From the NCBI RefSeq assembly GCF_011759385.1, contig NZ_JAARLY010000005.1, positions 124,001 through 188,000 of the forward strand: a stretch of DNA of 64,000 bases, given 5' to 3'. The DNA is from Oleiagrimonas sp. C23AA (GTDB lineage Bacteria; Pseudomonadota; Gammaproteobacteria; Xanthomonadales; Rhodanobacteraceae). A program made the translations under genes and the position numbers. Of this stretch, positions 27,080-36,434 are shown in pieces. The notes beneath the pieces were generated by a model, which saw only the letters and a program-made list of their open reading frames with translations, did no database searches and was not told the DNA's origin. The stretch's first letter is position 1; every line of letters begins with the position of its first letter.

Positions 27080-28417
27080 TCATGGCGCGGATTCCGCTGC
27101 CCCCGGGGCGTGCGATCTTCCCAGCCACCCGCCGTCAAAGCCGGCGCGCAGCAGCCCGCGCACGATCCATGGAGACCGCTTTAGCCGCTCCCAGATCGCA
27201 CCAGTGCGGTAGTTCTCGATCATCAGTCCGAGCGCGCCTTGGTCGATGCCGTAGATCCACGGACAGACCCAGCCCGGCTGTTGGCCATCCGCAGACGGAT
27301 AGGAGGGGTTGAAGGTGGATTCGAATCCGTAGCGGCCAGTGGCGCCCACGTGGAGCTCCGCGAAATGGCGCAGCGTCGGCAGCACTACTTCGGGCGCGAA
27401 CGGAAGCGAGGCCGCCACGGCCCAAGTCGTGATGGTGCCATCGTCCGGGCCGTGGGGCGCGCCACGCGCACTGTATCCGAGAAAGCGCCGCTCGACGCCA
27501 TCGACATGGAGCGTTGCCGGCCCCGGCCCGTGGCAGGCGGTAAAGCCCCAGCAGCAGTCGCCGTATTCCGCAAAGCCGAGTGGGTTGCGGATGGCATACT
27601 CGCGCTGCACCAGCGTGGCGCGGCGAGAGTTTTCGAAGTAGTCGCTGTCCTTGTCGCGCATGTAGGCGTCCCGGATGCCGCGGAAGTCGATCCACAGGTG
27701 CGAGTACTGATGGATGAACAACGGGCCGGCGTAGAGCAGTTCGTGGTCGTAGATGCGCTTCCACGTGTAGCTTGTAGCCCACGCTGCGTAGCTATCCGCA
27801 GGAATCGGATGGGTCGTTGAGCCCAAGGCGAGGACGTACAGGATCAGTGCCTCGTCGTATCCCTGCCACCGATAGGGCAGGAATCCGGACTCAGGCCGCC
27901 AGCCATGGGTCAGCGTGAGGCCGCCATCTAGTGCCCACTGCCAGTCCGCGCGCCGATAAAGCGCGTCCGCCAACGCATTGATCTCACGCTCGTCTTCGGT
28001 GCCTGTACCGAAGAATGCAGCTGCAGTCAGGGCGCCGACCAGCAGCAGCGCAGTGTCGATGGTGGACAACTCGCTTTCCCAGGCCCTGCGGCCGGTTTGC
28101 ATGTCCAGGAAGTGGTAGTAGAAGCCTCGGTATCCGGTCGCGTTGACTGCCTCGCCCTGTGGCGCATCATGGAACAGACGCAGTAGGCGCAAGGTGCGGG
28201 TGGCGGCCTTGTTGCGTGTGATCAGCCTGTGCTCCACGGCGAGGGGGTAGCTCGCCAATGCCATGCCCACCGCCGCGATGCTGCACACGGTGCCGGGTAT
28301 GGTGCTGTCCGCGACCAGGCCGGTGTGCGGATCGACCTCGTCGAGCAGGTAGCGCAGCGCGTGTGCTTGCAGCGCGTCAAGCAGGGCTTCATCAAGATTG
28401 TGGATTGCAGGCATCAT
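27080..28417 (-). CDS. Glucoamylase-like (GH15-type fold) protein
   Basis: A 445-residue soluble protein with the repeated helix-hairpin plan of the bacterial glycoamylase-like domain: TGYRGFYYHFLDMQTGRRAW, SELSTIDTALLL, DGGLTLTHGWRPESGFLPY and GRYGFESTFNPSYP are family phrases. Members act on glucans or oligosaccharides, often cyclic beta-glucans, but the substrate cannot be read here. No signal peptide is evident. It is flanked by metal genes on the same strand, which is unusual for a carbohydrate enzyme. Confidence 0.8.
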   Translation of the reverse strand: MMPAIHNLDEALLDALQAHALRYLLDEVDPHTGLVADSTIPGTVCSIAAVGMALASYPLAVEHRLITRNKAATRTLRLLRLFHDAPQGEAVNATGYRGFYYHFLDMQTGRRAWESELSTIDTALLLVGALTAAAFFGTGTEDEREINALADALYRRADWQWALDGGLTLTHGWRPESGFLPYRWQGYDEALILYVLALGSTTHPIPADSYAAWATSYTWKRIYDHELLYAGPLFIHQYSHLWIDFRGIRDAYMRDKDSDYFENSRRATLVQREYAIRNPLGFAEYGDCCWGFTACHGPGPATLHVDGVERRFLGYSARGAPHGPDDGTITTWAVAASLPFAPEVVLPTLRHFAELHVGATGRYGFESTFNPSYPSADGQQPGWVCPWIYGIDQGALGLMIENYRTGAIWERLKRSPWIVRGLLRAGFDGGWLGRSHAPGAAESAP

Positions 28418-28430
28418 CGACTGGAAGGGT

Positions 28431-28865
28431 TCAGCTACGCATCAAGAGATTTGCACTTTGCAATGTTCTTTCGATCCAGCCTTCGCGCTGATACTCGCTG
28501 AGCATCGAATCCACCACACGCCCGGAGCCGGCAAGAAACTTGTCGTCCGGCCGTGTCGCGGCATCCCACTGGCGCTGGGTGGCTTCGAACAAGGCACCCA
28601 GGCCGTTGGATAGCGTCTCGTCCGGGCCGAATACGCGGACGTTGCGTTGCTCCTGATCAAGTCGACGGTGCGAGCGCAGCGTTACTGTCAGCACCCCACC
28701 GCCGCCCCAGTGCCGCGATGGCCAACGCGTCTTTGGCGTGCCAAAGACAAGACCACCAAGCACCTCGTACTTGAGTTCGCCCCCCTTCAGCCAGAGGAAG
28801 AACTCCATCTGTCCGGCGTTGATATACGGGATCAGCGGATTGTCCCAGCGCTCGTCGCTCAGCAT
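28431..28865 (-). CDS. Unassigned protein between copA ATPase and glucoamylase-like gene
   Basis: A soluble protein of about 144 residues that begins MLSDERWDNPLIPYINAGQM and ends with a charged helical region. I do not recognise it. The start lies just after the ATPase stop (28868-28870), and the gene ends 13 bases before the glucoamylase-like gene, so the three are probably one transcript. The GGGGV and KTRWPSRHW segments give no known motif. An alternative TTG start at 28871 would overlap the ATPase stop. Confidence 0.5.
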   Translation of the reverse strand: MLSDERWDNPLIPYINAGQMEFFLWLKGGELKYEVLGGLVFGTPKTRWPSRHWGGGGVLTVTLRSHRRLDQEQRNVRVFGPDETLSNGLGALFEATQRQWDAATRPDDKFLAGSGRVVDSMLSEYQREGWIERTLQSANLLMRS

Positions 28866-28867
28866 GA

Positions 28868-31267
28868 TCAAATCCTCACCCGGCGCAGGCGCAGCGCATT
28901 CAAGACCACCGACAGCGAGGAGGCGCTCATCGCGAAGGCGGCGAAGATCGGCCCGATCAGAATGCCGAAGAATGGATAGAGAATCCCCGCGGCAACGGGT
29001 ATGCCAATTCCGTTATAGACCAGCGCAAAGAACAGGTTCTGCTTGATGTTGCGCATGGTGGCCAACGAGAGCTTGCGTGCGCGCACGATGCCGTCGAGGT
29101 TGCCCTTGACCAGCGTGAAGCCCGCGCTTTCGATCGCCACGTCCGCGCCAGTACCCATGGCGATACCGACATCGGATTGAGCCAGCGCGGGGGCATCGTT
29201 AACCCCGTCGCCCGCCATCGCCACCTTGCGGCCTTCGGCCTGCAGTTCCTTGATGATGCGAGCCTTGTCCTCGGGCAGCACGTCGGCACGGATTTCATCG
29301 ATGCCCAGGCGCCTAGCCACCGCCTTCGCCGTGCGCTCGTTGTCACCGGTGGCCATGATGATGCGGAAGCCGAGTTTGTGCAGCGCCTTGAGCGCATCGG
29401 GCGTGGTTGACTTCACCGGGTCGGCGACGCTGACCAGGCCGACGATGGCGCCGTCGAGCACCACGAACATCACCGTCTCGCCCTCGTCCCGTCGGGCATT
29501 GGCGGTCTTCGCCAGTTGACCACCATCGAGCCCCAGTTCGGCCATCAGCCGGGCATTGCCGAGCGCTACCGGATGGCCGTCGACCACACCCTTCACGCCC
29601 ATGCCGGTCACAGCCTCGAAATCATCAGCGTTGCCCAGCTTGACGTCGCGCTCCTGGGCACCTGCGACGATGGCCTCGGCCAGCGGGTGTTCAGACCCTT
29701 TTTCCAGCGTCGCGGCCAGCCGGAGCACCTCGGTCTCTTCGTGTCCGGATTCGGGTAGGACTGCCACAAGTTTCGGCTTGCCTTCGGTCAGAGTGCCGGT
29801 CTTGTCGACGATCAGCGTATCGACCTTGGCGAAACGCTCCAGCGCCTCGGCGTTCTTGATCAGCACCCCCAATTGTGCGCCCCGCCCAGTAGCCGTCATG
29901 ATCGACATCGGCGTGGCGAGTCCCAGCGCACAGGGACAGGCAATGATCAGCACCGCTACCGCTGAGACCAGCGCATAAGCCAACGCTGGTACTGGCCCCC
30001 AGATCGCCCAGGAAACGAAGGACAAGATTGCGACGCCAATGACCGCTGGCACGAACGTGCCCGCCACCTTGTCGGCGAATTTCTGTATCGGTGCCCGCGA
30101 GCGCTGGGCATTCGCCACCATCTCGACGATCTGGCTGAGCATGGTATCGGCACCAACCCGGGTGGCTTCCATGATCAAACTGCCGGTACCGTTGATGGTG
30201 GCACCGGTGACTTTGTCGTCCTTGACTTTTTCCACTGGCACTGGCTCGCCGGAGATCATTGACTCGTCGATGGACGATCGGCCTTCGACCACCACGCCGT
30301 CCACCGGCACCTTGTCGCCGGGGCGCACCCGCAGATGGTCGCCAACCTGCACATCTTCCAGCGGAACCTCCTCCTCGCTGCCGTCGGGGCGGATCACCCG
30401 GGCGGTCTTGGCAGCCATGTCCAACAGGGCGCGGATCGCCTTGCCGGTACCTTCCCGCGCGCGCAGTTCCATGACCTGGCCCAGCAGCACCAAGGTGACG
30501 ATGACCGCAGCAGCCTCGAAATAGACCCCGACAGTGCCGTCCCCTCGGCGAAAGCCCTCGGGGAAGATGCTTGGCACCAGCACCGCAACGATCGAGAACA
30601 GATAGGCTGCGCCGATCCCCATGCTGATCAGGCTGAACATGTTGAGGCTCATGGTGCGAAACGAATTCCAGCCGCGCACAAAAAAGGGCCAGCCCGACCA
30701 CAGGATCACCGGCGTGCTGAGCACTAGCTCCAGCCACATTGCGCCCCGCTCATCGAAGAGGTCGCGAATCGCCGTGATCCCCAGATAAGGGGTCATCGTC
30801 AACACCAGGACCGGGATCGTGAGGGCGGCCGCGACCCAGAAGCGGCGGGTAAAATCCACCAGTTCGGGATTCGGCCCCTCGTCACCGACCGCCGTCGATT
30901 CCAGTTCCAATCCCATGCCGCACAGCGGGCAGGCACCGGGGGTGGTCTGCCGCACTTCGGGGTGCATCGGGCAGGTGTAGACGGCGCCGACATACCCGGT
31001 CGGCACTTTGTCGTACTTGCCGCCACGAACCGGCGCGGCGGTTTCATGGCCGACGTGACGGGCGTGCCCATGGTCATGACACTTGTCATGGCTGGAATGC
31101 GCCTGCGGATCGCCTTTTTCTGCGGGCACAAGATGCATGCCACACTTCGGACAGTCACCCGGTTGATCGGAGACTACCTCCGGGTGCATCGGGCAAGTGT
31201 ATTGGGCGGCGCTATGCTTGCTGCGCAAAGAGTGTTCGGGCCGATTTATGGGTTGCTGCTGAGTCAT
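28868..31267 (-). CDS. copA: Cu(I)-exporting P1B-type ATPase
   Basis: A 799-residue copper P-type ATPase. Two N-terminal heavy-metal-binding motifs (YTCPMHPEV...CPKCGM from residue 24 and a second copy about 70 residues later) replace the usual HMA domains. The membrane metal site CPCALG, phosphorylation site DKTGTLTEG, nucleotide-binding HPLAEAI and hinge [10 protein letters not shown] are all present. The late helices carry the YN and MSSSLSV residues of Cu(I) exporters. It pumps Cu(I) to the periplasm, where the Cus and Cop systems take over. ATG 31267 is preferred; 21 upstream codons lack domain content. Confidence 0.95.
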   Translation of the reverse strand: MTQQQPINRPEHSLRSKHSAAQYTCPMHPEVVSDQPGDCPKCGMHLVPAEKGDPQAHSSHDKCHDHGHARHVGHETAAPVRGGKYDKVPTGYVGAVYTCPMHPEVRQTTPGACPLCGMGLELESTAVGDEGPNPELVDFTRRFWVAAALTIPVLVLTMTPYLGITAIRDLFDERGAMWLELVLSTPVILWSGWPFFVRGWNSFRTMSLNMFSLISMGIGAAYLFSIVAVLVPSIFPEGFRRGDGTVGVYFEAAAVIVTLVLLGQVMELRAREGTGKAIRALLDMAAKTARVIRPDGSEEEVPLEDVQVGDHLRVRPGDKVPVDGVVVEGRSSIDESMISGEPVPVEKVKDDKVTGATINGTGSLIMEATRVGADTMLSQIVEMVANAQRSRAPIQKFADKVAGTFVPAVIGVAILSFVSWAIWGPVPALAYALVSAVAVLIIACPCALGLATPMSIMTATGRGAQLGVLIKNAEALERFAKVDTLIVDKTGTLTEGKPKLVAVLPESGHEETEVLRLAATLEKGSEHPLAEAIVAGAQERDVKLGNADDFEAVTGMGVKGVVDGHPVALGNARLMAELGLDGGQLAKTANARRDEGETVMFVVLDGAIVGLVSVADPVKSTTPDALKALHKLGFRIIMATGDNERTAKAVARRLGIDEIRADVLPEDKARIIKELQAEGRKVAMAGDGVNDAPALAQSDVGIAMGTGADVAIESAGFTLVKGNLDGIVRARKLSLATMRNIKQNLFFALVYNGIGIPVAAGILYPFFGILIGPIFAAFAMSASSLSVVLNALRLRRVRI

Positions 31268-31363
31268 GGAATTGTCTCCGTTACTGTTGGTGAGCCGGTG
31301 GTACTCAGGGCCGTAGTTTTTTGTAACCAACCCGCCCAGCCATATTTGGGCGAACGCAATGAG

Positions 31364-31710
31364 TCAGCCATGGGCATGCTCCGCTTGGGCTGGATGCAAC
31401 GCGTCCGAGGATCGGGGATACAACTGAGGCGCCGCCTCGAAAAGCTCACGACATTCACGCGAACAGAGGTAGTAGACCGTACCGTCGTGCACGGCCGATT
31501 TGGCGCCGTCGGTTCGAACTGTCTTGCCGCAGACCGGGTCGATGTCCGTTGGCGGCGGCGTCCAGCGCAACGTGTCGTTCGACGGCCCGGGCTTGTCGTG
31601 CTCGCCAGCATGCCCCCGTGACCGTGCCCCATCATGTGCGCGCCGCAACCAAAGCGCATCAGCAGGAAAAGCAGACCACCCCAAAGAATGAAATAAAGCA
31701 ACGTTTCCAT
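31364..31710 (-). pseudogene. YHS-domain membrane protein gene with a frameshift
   Basis: The start METLLYFILWGGLLFLLMRF, then CGAHMMGHGHGG, belongs to a known type of small YHS membrane protein. The rest (DPVCGKTV, YYLCSRECRELFEA) lies in a different frame. The shift falls in a run of five G on the minus strand around 31614-31620; six would restore GHGHGG followed by HAGEHDKPG. It could be a sequencing error, a real mutation or a phase-variable tract. It lies upstream of the copA ATPase. Confidence 0.75.
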
Positions 31711-31724
31711 GGCGACATCTCCTC

Positions 31725-31841
31725 ATCAGTTGATCGACACAGGGCTGTCGCCAGCGCCATCTGCTGCCACAGCAACAACAACGCCACCAGCCAGAACAGG
31801 CTGGAGCGTTTCGTGGGACGCAAGCGGAAGCTCAGTGACAT
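31725..31841 (-). pseudogene. Fragment of an LWQQ small exported protein
   Basis: An ATG at 31841 opens a frame with basic residues, then LFWLVALLLLWQQMALATALC, which resembles the signal region of the protein at 25100-25504 (LVLLWLCQQVAFAASAC). Soon after the first cysteine the frame runs into the ribosome-binding site and start of the YHS gene, so the mature domain is deleted. The FNR-like palindrome 33 bases upstream is still in place and may now drive the YHS-copA genes. Confidence 0.5.
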
Positions 31842-31873
31842 TTATTCACTCTATATCGCCCTTGGCATTCATC

Positions 31874-31887
31874 TTGATCAGGATCAA
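31874..31887. promoter_or_regulatory. Perfect FNR/CRP-family-like palindrome before copA ATPase unit
   Basis: TTGATCAGGATCAA matches TTGAT-N4-ATCAA at every defined position. On the minus strand TATAGA lies 18 bases after it as a likely -10, before the start at 31841. The equivalent site before the cus operon is at 25540. Outside this site, bases 31842-32044 hold no gene I can see. Confidence 0.55.
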
Positions 31888-32044
31888 TTACCCGACGTTC
31901 TCGAACCAGGACAAATGCATTGTCCATCGACTAGGTCACATCGACGGATTGGCCGGAAACGGCCGCAGAACAAAGGACTGATGGCTCGTATCCAGCGCCG
32001 CGCAGGTGGCAATTACTTGTACAGCCTCATCCAGTCCCCGTCCG

Positions 32045-33154
32045 TCAGAACCATACCCGCACACCCATCAGGATCTGCCGATCGGATACCGGCCGCCCTG
32101 TCGCGCGGGCCATGCCCGCCGTCGCGCCGAACTTGTGTACCCAGGAGTAGCCGAGATACGGCGCAAACTTGCGGCTGAACTCGTAGCGCAAACGGAAGCT
32201 CAACGAGGCGTCGGAGACACCGGCTCCGATATCGCGGCGTGGATCGGCACGACCGTAGGCGTTCAGATCCACTTCGGGGGTGAGAATCAGCTTCTGCGTG
32301 AACAGCCAATCCTGCGAGGTCTTGAGCCGGAACGCCGTGCGCCCCGACGGCCCTGCATAGGCGGTTGCCTCGAACTCGAACTCGTAGGGGGCGATGCCCT
32401 GGAAGCCAAACGCCGCCCAGTTTCGGGTGGGTCCGGTGCCCAGGTCGTGGCGCACGCCGGCCATCAGGTTCCAGAACGGACTGACGGCATGCCCCCAAAG
32501 CGCTTCGACATCACCCTCTTCGATACGCCCTTGGCTGCGGCTGCCCTCGCTGCGGATCCACAGTTTGTCGAGATTGTGCCCGACCCAGAATCGACCGTCC
32601 CATTGCTGGGCGTTCGCGCCGTCGCTGCTGTGTGCGCTCTCGAGGTTGTCGATCTGCAGCTTGGCCAGCAACGGATCGTCATGCATGCGCAAGCTGACGC
32701 CGTAGGCGTCATAACCCTTCGGCGCTGCACCGTCACTGGTCGGCAGGCTACCGATCGGAGGTGCCATGGACATGGCTTCGCCGTGGTTCATGTCCATCGG
32801 CATCGCCATGCCAGCCATGCCGGGCATGTTCTGCATGGCGCCCATGTCGGCGGACTTTTTCGCGGGCTGCTCGGACATGCCCATCATCGTGCCATGCGAC
32901 ATGGACTTGCGGCCGTTTTTCGGCGGCATGGTTTTGGCGGCGGTAGTTTGAGTCTTGCCGTGCATGCCGTGCATGTCTGCGCCGTGCTTCATCGTCATCG
33001 ACTGGCTGGCCGCCGTCGTGCTCGAAGGGGCCGCCGGTGCATCGGTTTGCGCCATGACCCATGGCGAGGCGCCCAGCAAAGCCAGCCCAAGGGCGGCGGG
33101 AAGCATGGAGCGGCGAAAGGTGATCGGGTTCAGAGTCATCGTCGTGGTCCTCAT
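32045..33154 (-). CDS. copB: Outer-membrane copper resistance protein CopB
   Basis: A 369-residue protein. A signal peptide ending near WVMAQ is followed by a Met/His-rich region (repeats such as MHGMHGK and MPGMAGMAMPMDM, about residues 45-130) that can bind copper, then a beta-barrel of the CopB/PcoB family (FWVGHNLDKLWIR, FEFEATAYAG, AYGRADPRRDIGAG) ending in the outer-membrane-type ILMGVRVWF. It is coupled to copA by an ATGA overlap at 33151-33154, which decides the start. Confidence 0.93.
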   Translation of the reverse strand: MRTTTMTLNPITFRRSMLPAALGLALLGASPWVMAQTDAPAAPSSTTAASQSMTMKHGADMHGMHGKTQTTAAKTMPPKNGRKSMSHGTMMGMSEQPAKKSADMGAMQNMPGMAGMAMPMDMNHGEAMSMAPPIGSLPTSDGAAPKGYDAYGVSLRMHDDPLLAKLQIDNLESAHSSDGANAQQWDGRFWVGHNLDKLWIRSEGSRSQGRIEEGDVEALWGHAVSPFWNLMAGVRHDLGTGPTRNWAAFGFQGIAPYEFEFEATAYAGPSGRTAFRLKTSQDWLFTQKLILTPEVDLNAYGRADPRRDIGAGVSDASLSFRLRYEFSRKFAPYLGYSWVHKFGATAGMARATGRPVSDRQILMGVRVWF

Positions 33155-34926
33155 GCCACCACCACCGCGCGGAACATGCCGCCATCCATGTGATAAAGCA
33201 TGTGGCAGTGGTAGGCCCATCGACCCCGGGCGTCGGCATTAACCAGGTAACTGATGCGCTGGGCCGGACGTACGTTGACCGTGTGCTTGCGCACCTGGAA
33301 CTGCGCCTGGGCGGTTTCCACTTCGCTCCACATCCCGTGCAGATGGATCGGGTGGTTCATCATGGTGTCGTTGATCAGCACGATGCGCAGCCGCTCGCCA
33401 TAGTGGAACAGGATCGGTTTGGCCTCGGAATACGGCACGCCGTTGAATGACCACAGATAGCGCTCCATGTTGCCGGTGAGGTGCAACTCGATCTCGCGGG
33501 TCGGTTCGCGCGGATCGAGCGGTCCGCCGATCGTATGCAGGTCGGCGTAGCTCAGTACCCGCCTGCCGTTGTGCCGCAAGCCTGCGCCCGGATCGTCGAG
33601 CGCGGTGGACGCGACGGCGATGCATTTGGTGTTCGACGCCCCGTATTCGGTCGCATAGTGATGATGGATCGGCACCGTCTGGCTGCCACCCATACCACCC
33701 ATGTCCATACCCGGCATGGCTTGCATGCCACCCGCCGCCATGCCGGCCATCTTCGACATGTCCATGCCCATGTCGGCCATGCTCAGGCTGGGGACCGGGT
33801 CCAGCGCCGGAATTTCGCCACGCATGCCTTCGCGTGGTGCCAACGTGCCGGCCGCGTAGCCACTGCGATCGATGGCCTGGGCGAAGATGGTGTAGGCACG
33901 GTCATCGTTGGGGCTGACGATCACATCCAGAGTCTCGGCCACGGCAAGACGGAACTCGTCGATCGACACCGGCTCCACATCCTGTCCGTCGGCGGCGACC
34001 ACGGTCATCTTCAGGCCGGGAATCCGTACGTCGAAGTACGTCATTGAGGAAGCGTTGACGAAGCGCAGGCGTATCTTTTCGCCACGCTTGAACAAGCCGA
34101 TCCAGTTGCCTTCGGGTGTCACGCCGTTGGTCAGGTAGGTGTAGGTATATCCGGTCACGTCGGACAAGTCGCGCGGACTCATGCGCATCCGGTTCCACAC
34201 CATCCGTTCCTTCCAGGCCTTGGCAAAGCCTTCCATGCCTGCCGCCTTGAAAATCTCCGGCGTGGTCGGCTCGGTAAGGCTGTAGTAGCTGCCCATTTTT
34301 TTGAGGTTGGCAAAGACCTGCTCGGGATCGGTATCGGTCCAGTCGGCCAGCACCACCACGTGTTCGCGATCACTGGGGAAGCGCTCGGCTTCGCGGGGTT
34401 CGATCACGATCGCACCGTACAGGCCGGTCTGCTCCTGGAAGCGGGTGTGGCTGTGGTACCAGTAGGTTCCGGCCTGCTGCACCTTGAAGCGGTACTGGAA
34501 CGTTTCACCCGGCGCGATACCCGGGTAGCTTAGCCCCGGCACACCATCCATGTCCGCGGGCAGGATCATGCCGTGCCAGTGGATCGAGGTGGAAACATTC
34601 ATCCGGTTGGTGACGTTGAGGGTCACTGTGTCGCCCTCGCGCCAGTACAGCGTCGGTGCCGGCACCTGGCCGTTGATGATGGTGCCGATCGCGGGTTTTC
34701 CGGTGAAATTGACCGGGGTTTCGGCGATCTCTAGATCAAAGGTCGTTCCCCGCAGGACCGACGGCGAACGCCGCAGCCCCGTGCTTTTGGCCCGGATGCC
34801 CTGGGCGATGCTCGCCGCCGGAACCAGTCCGGCCAGCACACCGCCCAACGCCAGGCCGCGCACGAAACGGCGCCGCGAAGGGTCGGGCCCGTGGGGGGGA
34901 TCACCCGGAAACTGTATACGTGACAT
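33151..34926 (-). CDS. copA: Periplasmic multicopper oxidase CopA (PcoA/CopA family)
   Basis: A 591-residue periplasmic Cu oxidase. The N-terminus has a Tat signal (SRRRFVRG then a hydrophobic stretch), so it is exported folded. Copper sites are HWHG, WYHSH, HPIHLHGMW and HCHMLYHMDGGM, all intact. A Met-rich insert (MDMSKMAGM...MPGMDMGGMGG) lies at about residues 385-410, as in CopA/PcoA. It oxidises Cu(I) to less toxic Cu(II) in the periplasm. ATG 34926 follows a CTGGAG ribosome site; a TTG 18 bases upstream is less likely. This is not the ATPase at 28868 that shares the gene name. Confidence 0.95.
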   Translation of the reverse strand: MSRIQFPGDPPHGPDPSRRRFVRGLALGGVLAGLVPAASIAQGIRAKSTGLRRSPSVLRGTTFDLEIAETPVNFTGKPAIGTIINGQVPAPTLYWREGDTVTLNVTNRMNVSTSIHWHGMILPADMDGVPGLSYPGIAPGETFQYRFKVQQAGTYWYHSHTRFQEQTGLYGAIVIEPREAERFPSDREHVVVLADWTDTDPEQVFANLKKMGSYYSLTEPTTPEIFKAAGMEGFAKAWKERMVWNRMRMSPRDLSDVTGYTYTYLTNGVTPEGNWIGLFKRGEKIRLRFVNASSMTYFDVRIPGLKMTVVAADGQDVEPVSIDEFRLAVAETLDVIVSPNDDRAYTIFAQAIDRSGYAAGTLAPREGMRGEIPALDPVPSLSMADMGMDMSKMAGMAAGGMQAMPGMDMGGMGGSQTVPIHHHYATEYGASNTKCIAVASTALDDPGAGLRHNGRRVLSYADLHTIGGPLDPREPTREIELHLTGNMERYLWSFNGVPYSEAKPILFHYGERLRIVLINDTMMNHPIHLHGMWSEVETAQAQFQVRKHTVNVRPAQRISYLVNADARGRWAYHCHMLYHMDGGMFRAVVVA

Positions 34927-35031
34927 ATCAAACTCCAGAGTCAAAGAAAAAAGTTTTTGTGGGACGGACAGACGGTTCGCAAAGCGGCGCGCGCTGGCAC
35001 CAGCGTGCTTGAGGCGACGCGATCAGGCGCT

Positions 35032-35904
35032 TCATGAGAAACCTCCGAAAAGGACGGCGACGCCGATGCCCAACGCAAACAGCACTATCGACAGCACGGT
35101 CATCCCGGTCAGCATGGTGTGGGATACGTTTTCGGCCCCGCCATGTGCCATGCCATGGGGCTCGCCGTTCGACTCGACCGGCGCATGCTCCGAGGCATGG
35201 CTTGCGCCGTACTTCGCGTGCCCGGCGTCACGCGCTTGCGTGTTGTCCGGTTCCGCCATACGCACAGTCATCATGCCGTGCTTCAAATGCCGGGAAACCA
35301 GCCACCAGTTCATCGGATAGGCGGCCACGAATCCCACCAGCAGCGCCATCGACATGACGAACCAGAACGCCGGCCCGGCGGGGTCGTGTGCACCCGGCAC
35401 GTGCTTCATCGCCAGCATCATGGTCGGCACCATGCCTGCCATCAGCACGTTCATGGACAGCAGCTCGGCAAAGAAGGTGTTGCGCAAGGCAGCTGTGTAC
35501 GAGCCGCCGGCATCACCACGCATGAACAACGCCTGGAAAATCGTCCAGCCAAAACCAAAGCCGAGCGCGTATTCCAGCGCAATATCCAGCACTCCGGTCA
35601 GTTGCATGATGCTGGCGATGACCGCACCGGCCAGAATGCCCACGCCATCGCCCGCGACACAATGCATGGTCGAGCCGAGCACCTGTCGCCAGCGTACCGC
35701 GACATAGCGCTCATGCAGCCCCGGCAAGGGTTCACGGCAGCCCAGCACGTAGAGAAAGGCACCTAATGGCCCGGTGTACGCGGTAAGCAGGACAAACCCC
35801 CACTTCAACACCGGCGACTCCGGTGTGGAGCGGATATCGATCGCCACGTACAGCACGGACAAACCGGTCAGCAGGAACCAAAGCAGCATTACGCCTTCCA
35901 GCAT
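35032..35904 (-). CDS. DUF4396 integral membrane protein
   Basis: A membrane protein of about 290 residues with roughly seven hydrophobic segments. FGFGWTIFQALFMRG, YPMNWWLVSRHLKHGM and a His-rich loop near the end (HAKYGASHASEHAP) are typical of the DUF4396 family, often found in copper operons. The function is unknown; copper or haem-copper handling is guessed from context. ATG 35904 is chosen because GGGAG lies nine bases before it; an ATG five codons upstream is possible. It lies between copA and the DUF411 gene. Confidence 0.8.
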   Translation of the reverse strand: MLEGVMLLWFLLTGLSVLYVAIDIRSTPESPVLKWGFVLLTAYTGPLGAFLYVLGCREPLPGLHERYVAVRWRQVLGSTMHCVAGDGVGILAGAVIASIMQLTGVLDIALEYALGFGFGWTIFQALFMRGDAGGSYTAALRNTFFAELLSMNVLMAGMVPTMMLAMKHVPGAHDPAGPAFWFVMSMALLVGFVAAYPMNWWLVSRHLKHGMMTVRMAEPDNTQARDAGHAKYGASHASEHAPVESNGEPHGMAHGGAENVSHTMLTGMTVLSIVLFALGIGVAVLFGGFS

Positions 35905-35981
35905 GATCGTTTCTCCCATGTGTCGTGAGTGGTGGCCGGCGGCAACAGAGACATTAGTTCTCTCCTTTCAGGCACGCGCTG

Positions 35982-36434
35982 TTAGGCTTGTGGAGCATGC
36001 GTGCCAAACACGCGAGTGGAGCCATCGCGGGCAATCAGCAGCACCTCGTAGCGCACCGGAGTGCCCATCTCCATACCGGGCGAACCCATCGGCATGCCGG
36101 GGGTGGCCAGACCACGGGCGTCGGGATGTTCGGTCAGCAAACGCTGGATATCCTCCACCGGCACATGGCCTTCGATCACGTAGCCGCCGATCAGCGCGGT
36201 ATGACATGAGGCCGCGTCAGCCGGCACGCCCAGCCGTGCCTTGACCGCCGCCATCGGCTGGTCTTCGTGCGTGACAACGGTGTAGCCGTTGCTCTGCAGG
36301 TAGTGAATCCACGCGCCGCAACAACCACAGCTCGGATCGCGAAAGACCTCGGCGCTGCTGGCCATGGCCAGTGCCGGCACCATCAGCGCAGCCAGTACCA
36401 GGCCGGTAATGACGCGGAATAGTCCACGCTTCAT
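35982..36434 (-). CDS. DUF411 metal-binding protein (CopG-like)
   Basis: A 150-residue periplasmic protein with a signal peptide (LVLAALMVPALAMASS). The DUF411 signature is present: FRDPSCGCCGAW with the CGCC thiol site, GVPADAASCHTALIGGYVIEGHVP and a Met-rich segment (TPGMPMGSPGMEMGTP). Family members bind Cu or Ag and are coded in cop and sil clusters. The start overlaps the stop of the cytochrome gene. Confidence 0.88.
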   Translation of the reverse strand: MKRGLFRVITGLVLAALMVPALAMASSAEVFRDPSCGCCGAWIHYLQSNGYTVVTHEDQPMAAVKARLGVPADAASCHTALIGGYVIEGHVPVEDIQRLLTEHPDARGLATPGMPMGSPGMEMGTPVRYEVLLIARDGSTRVFGTHAPQA

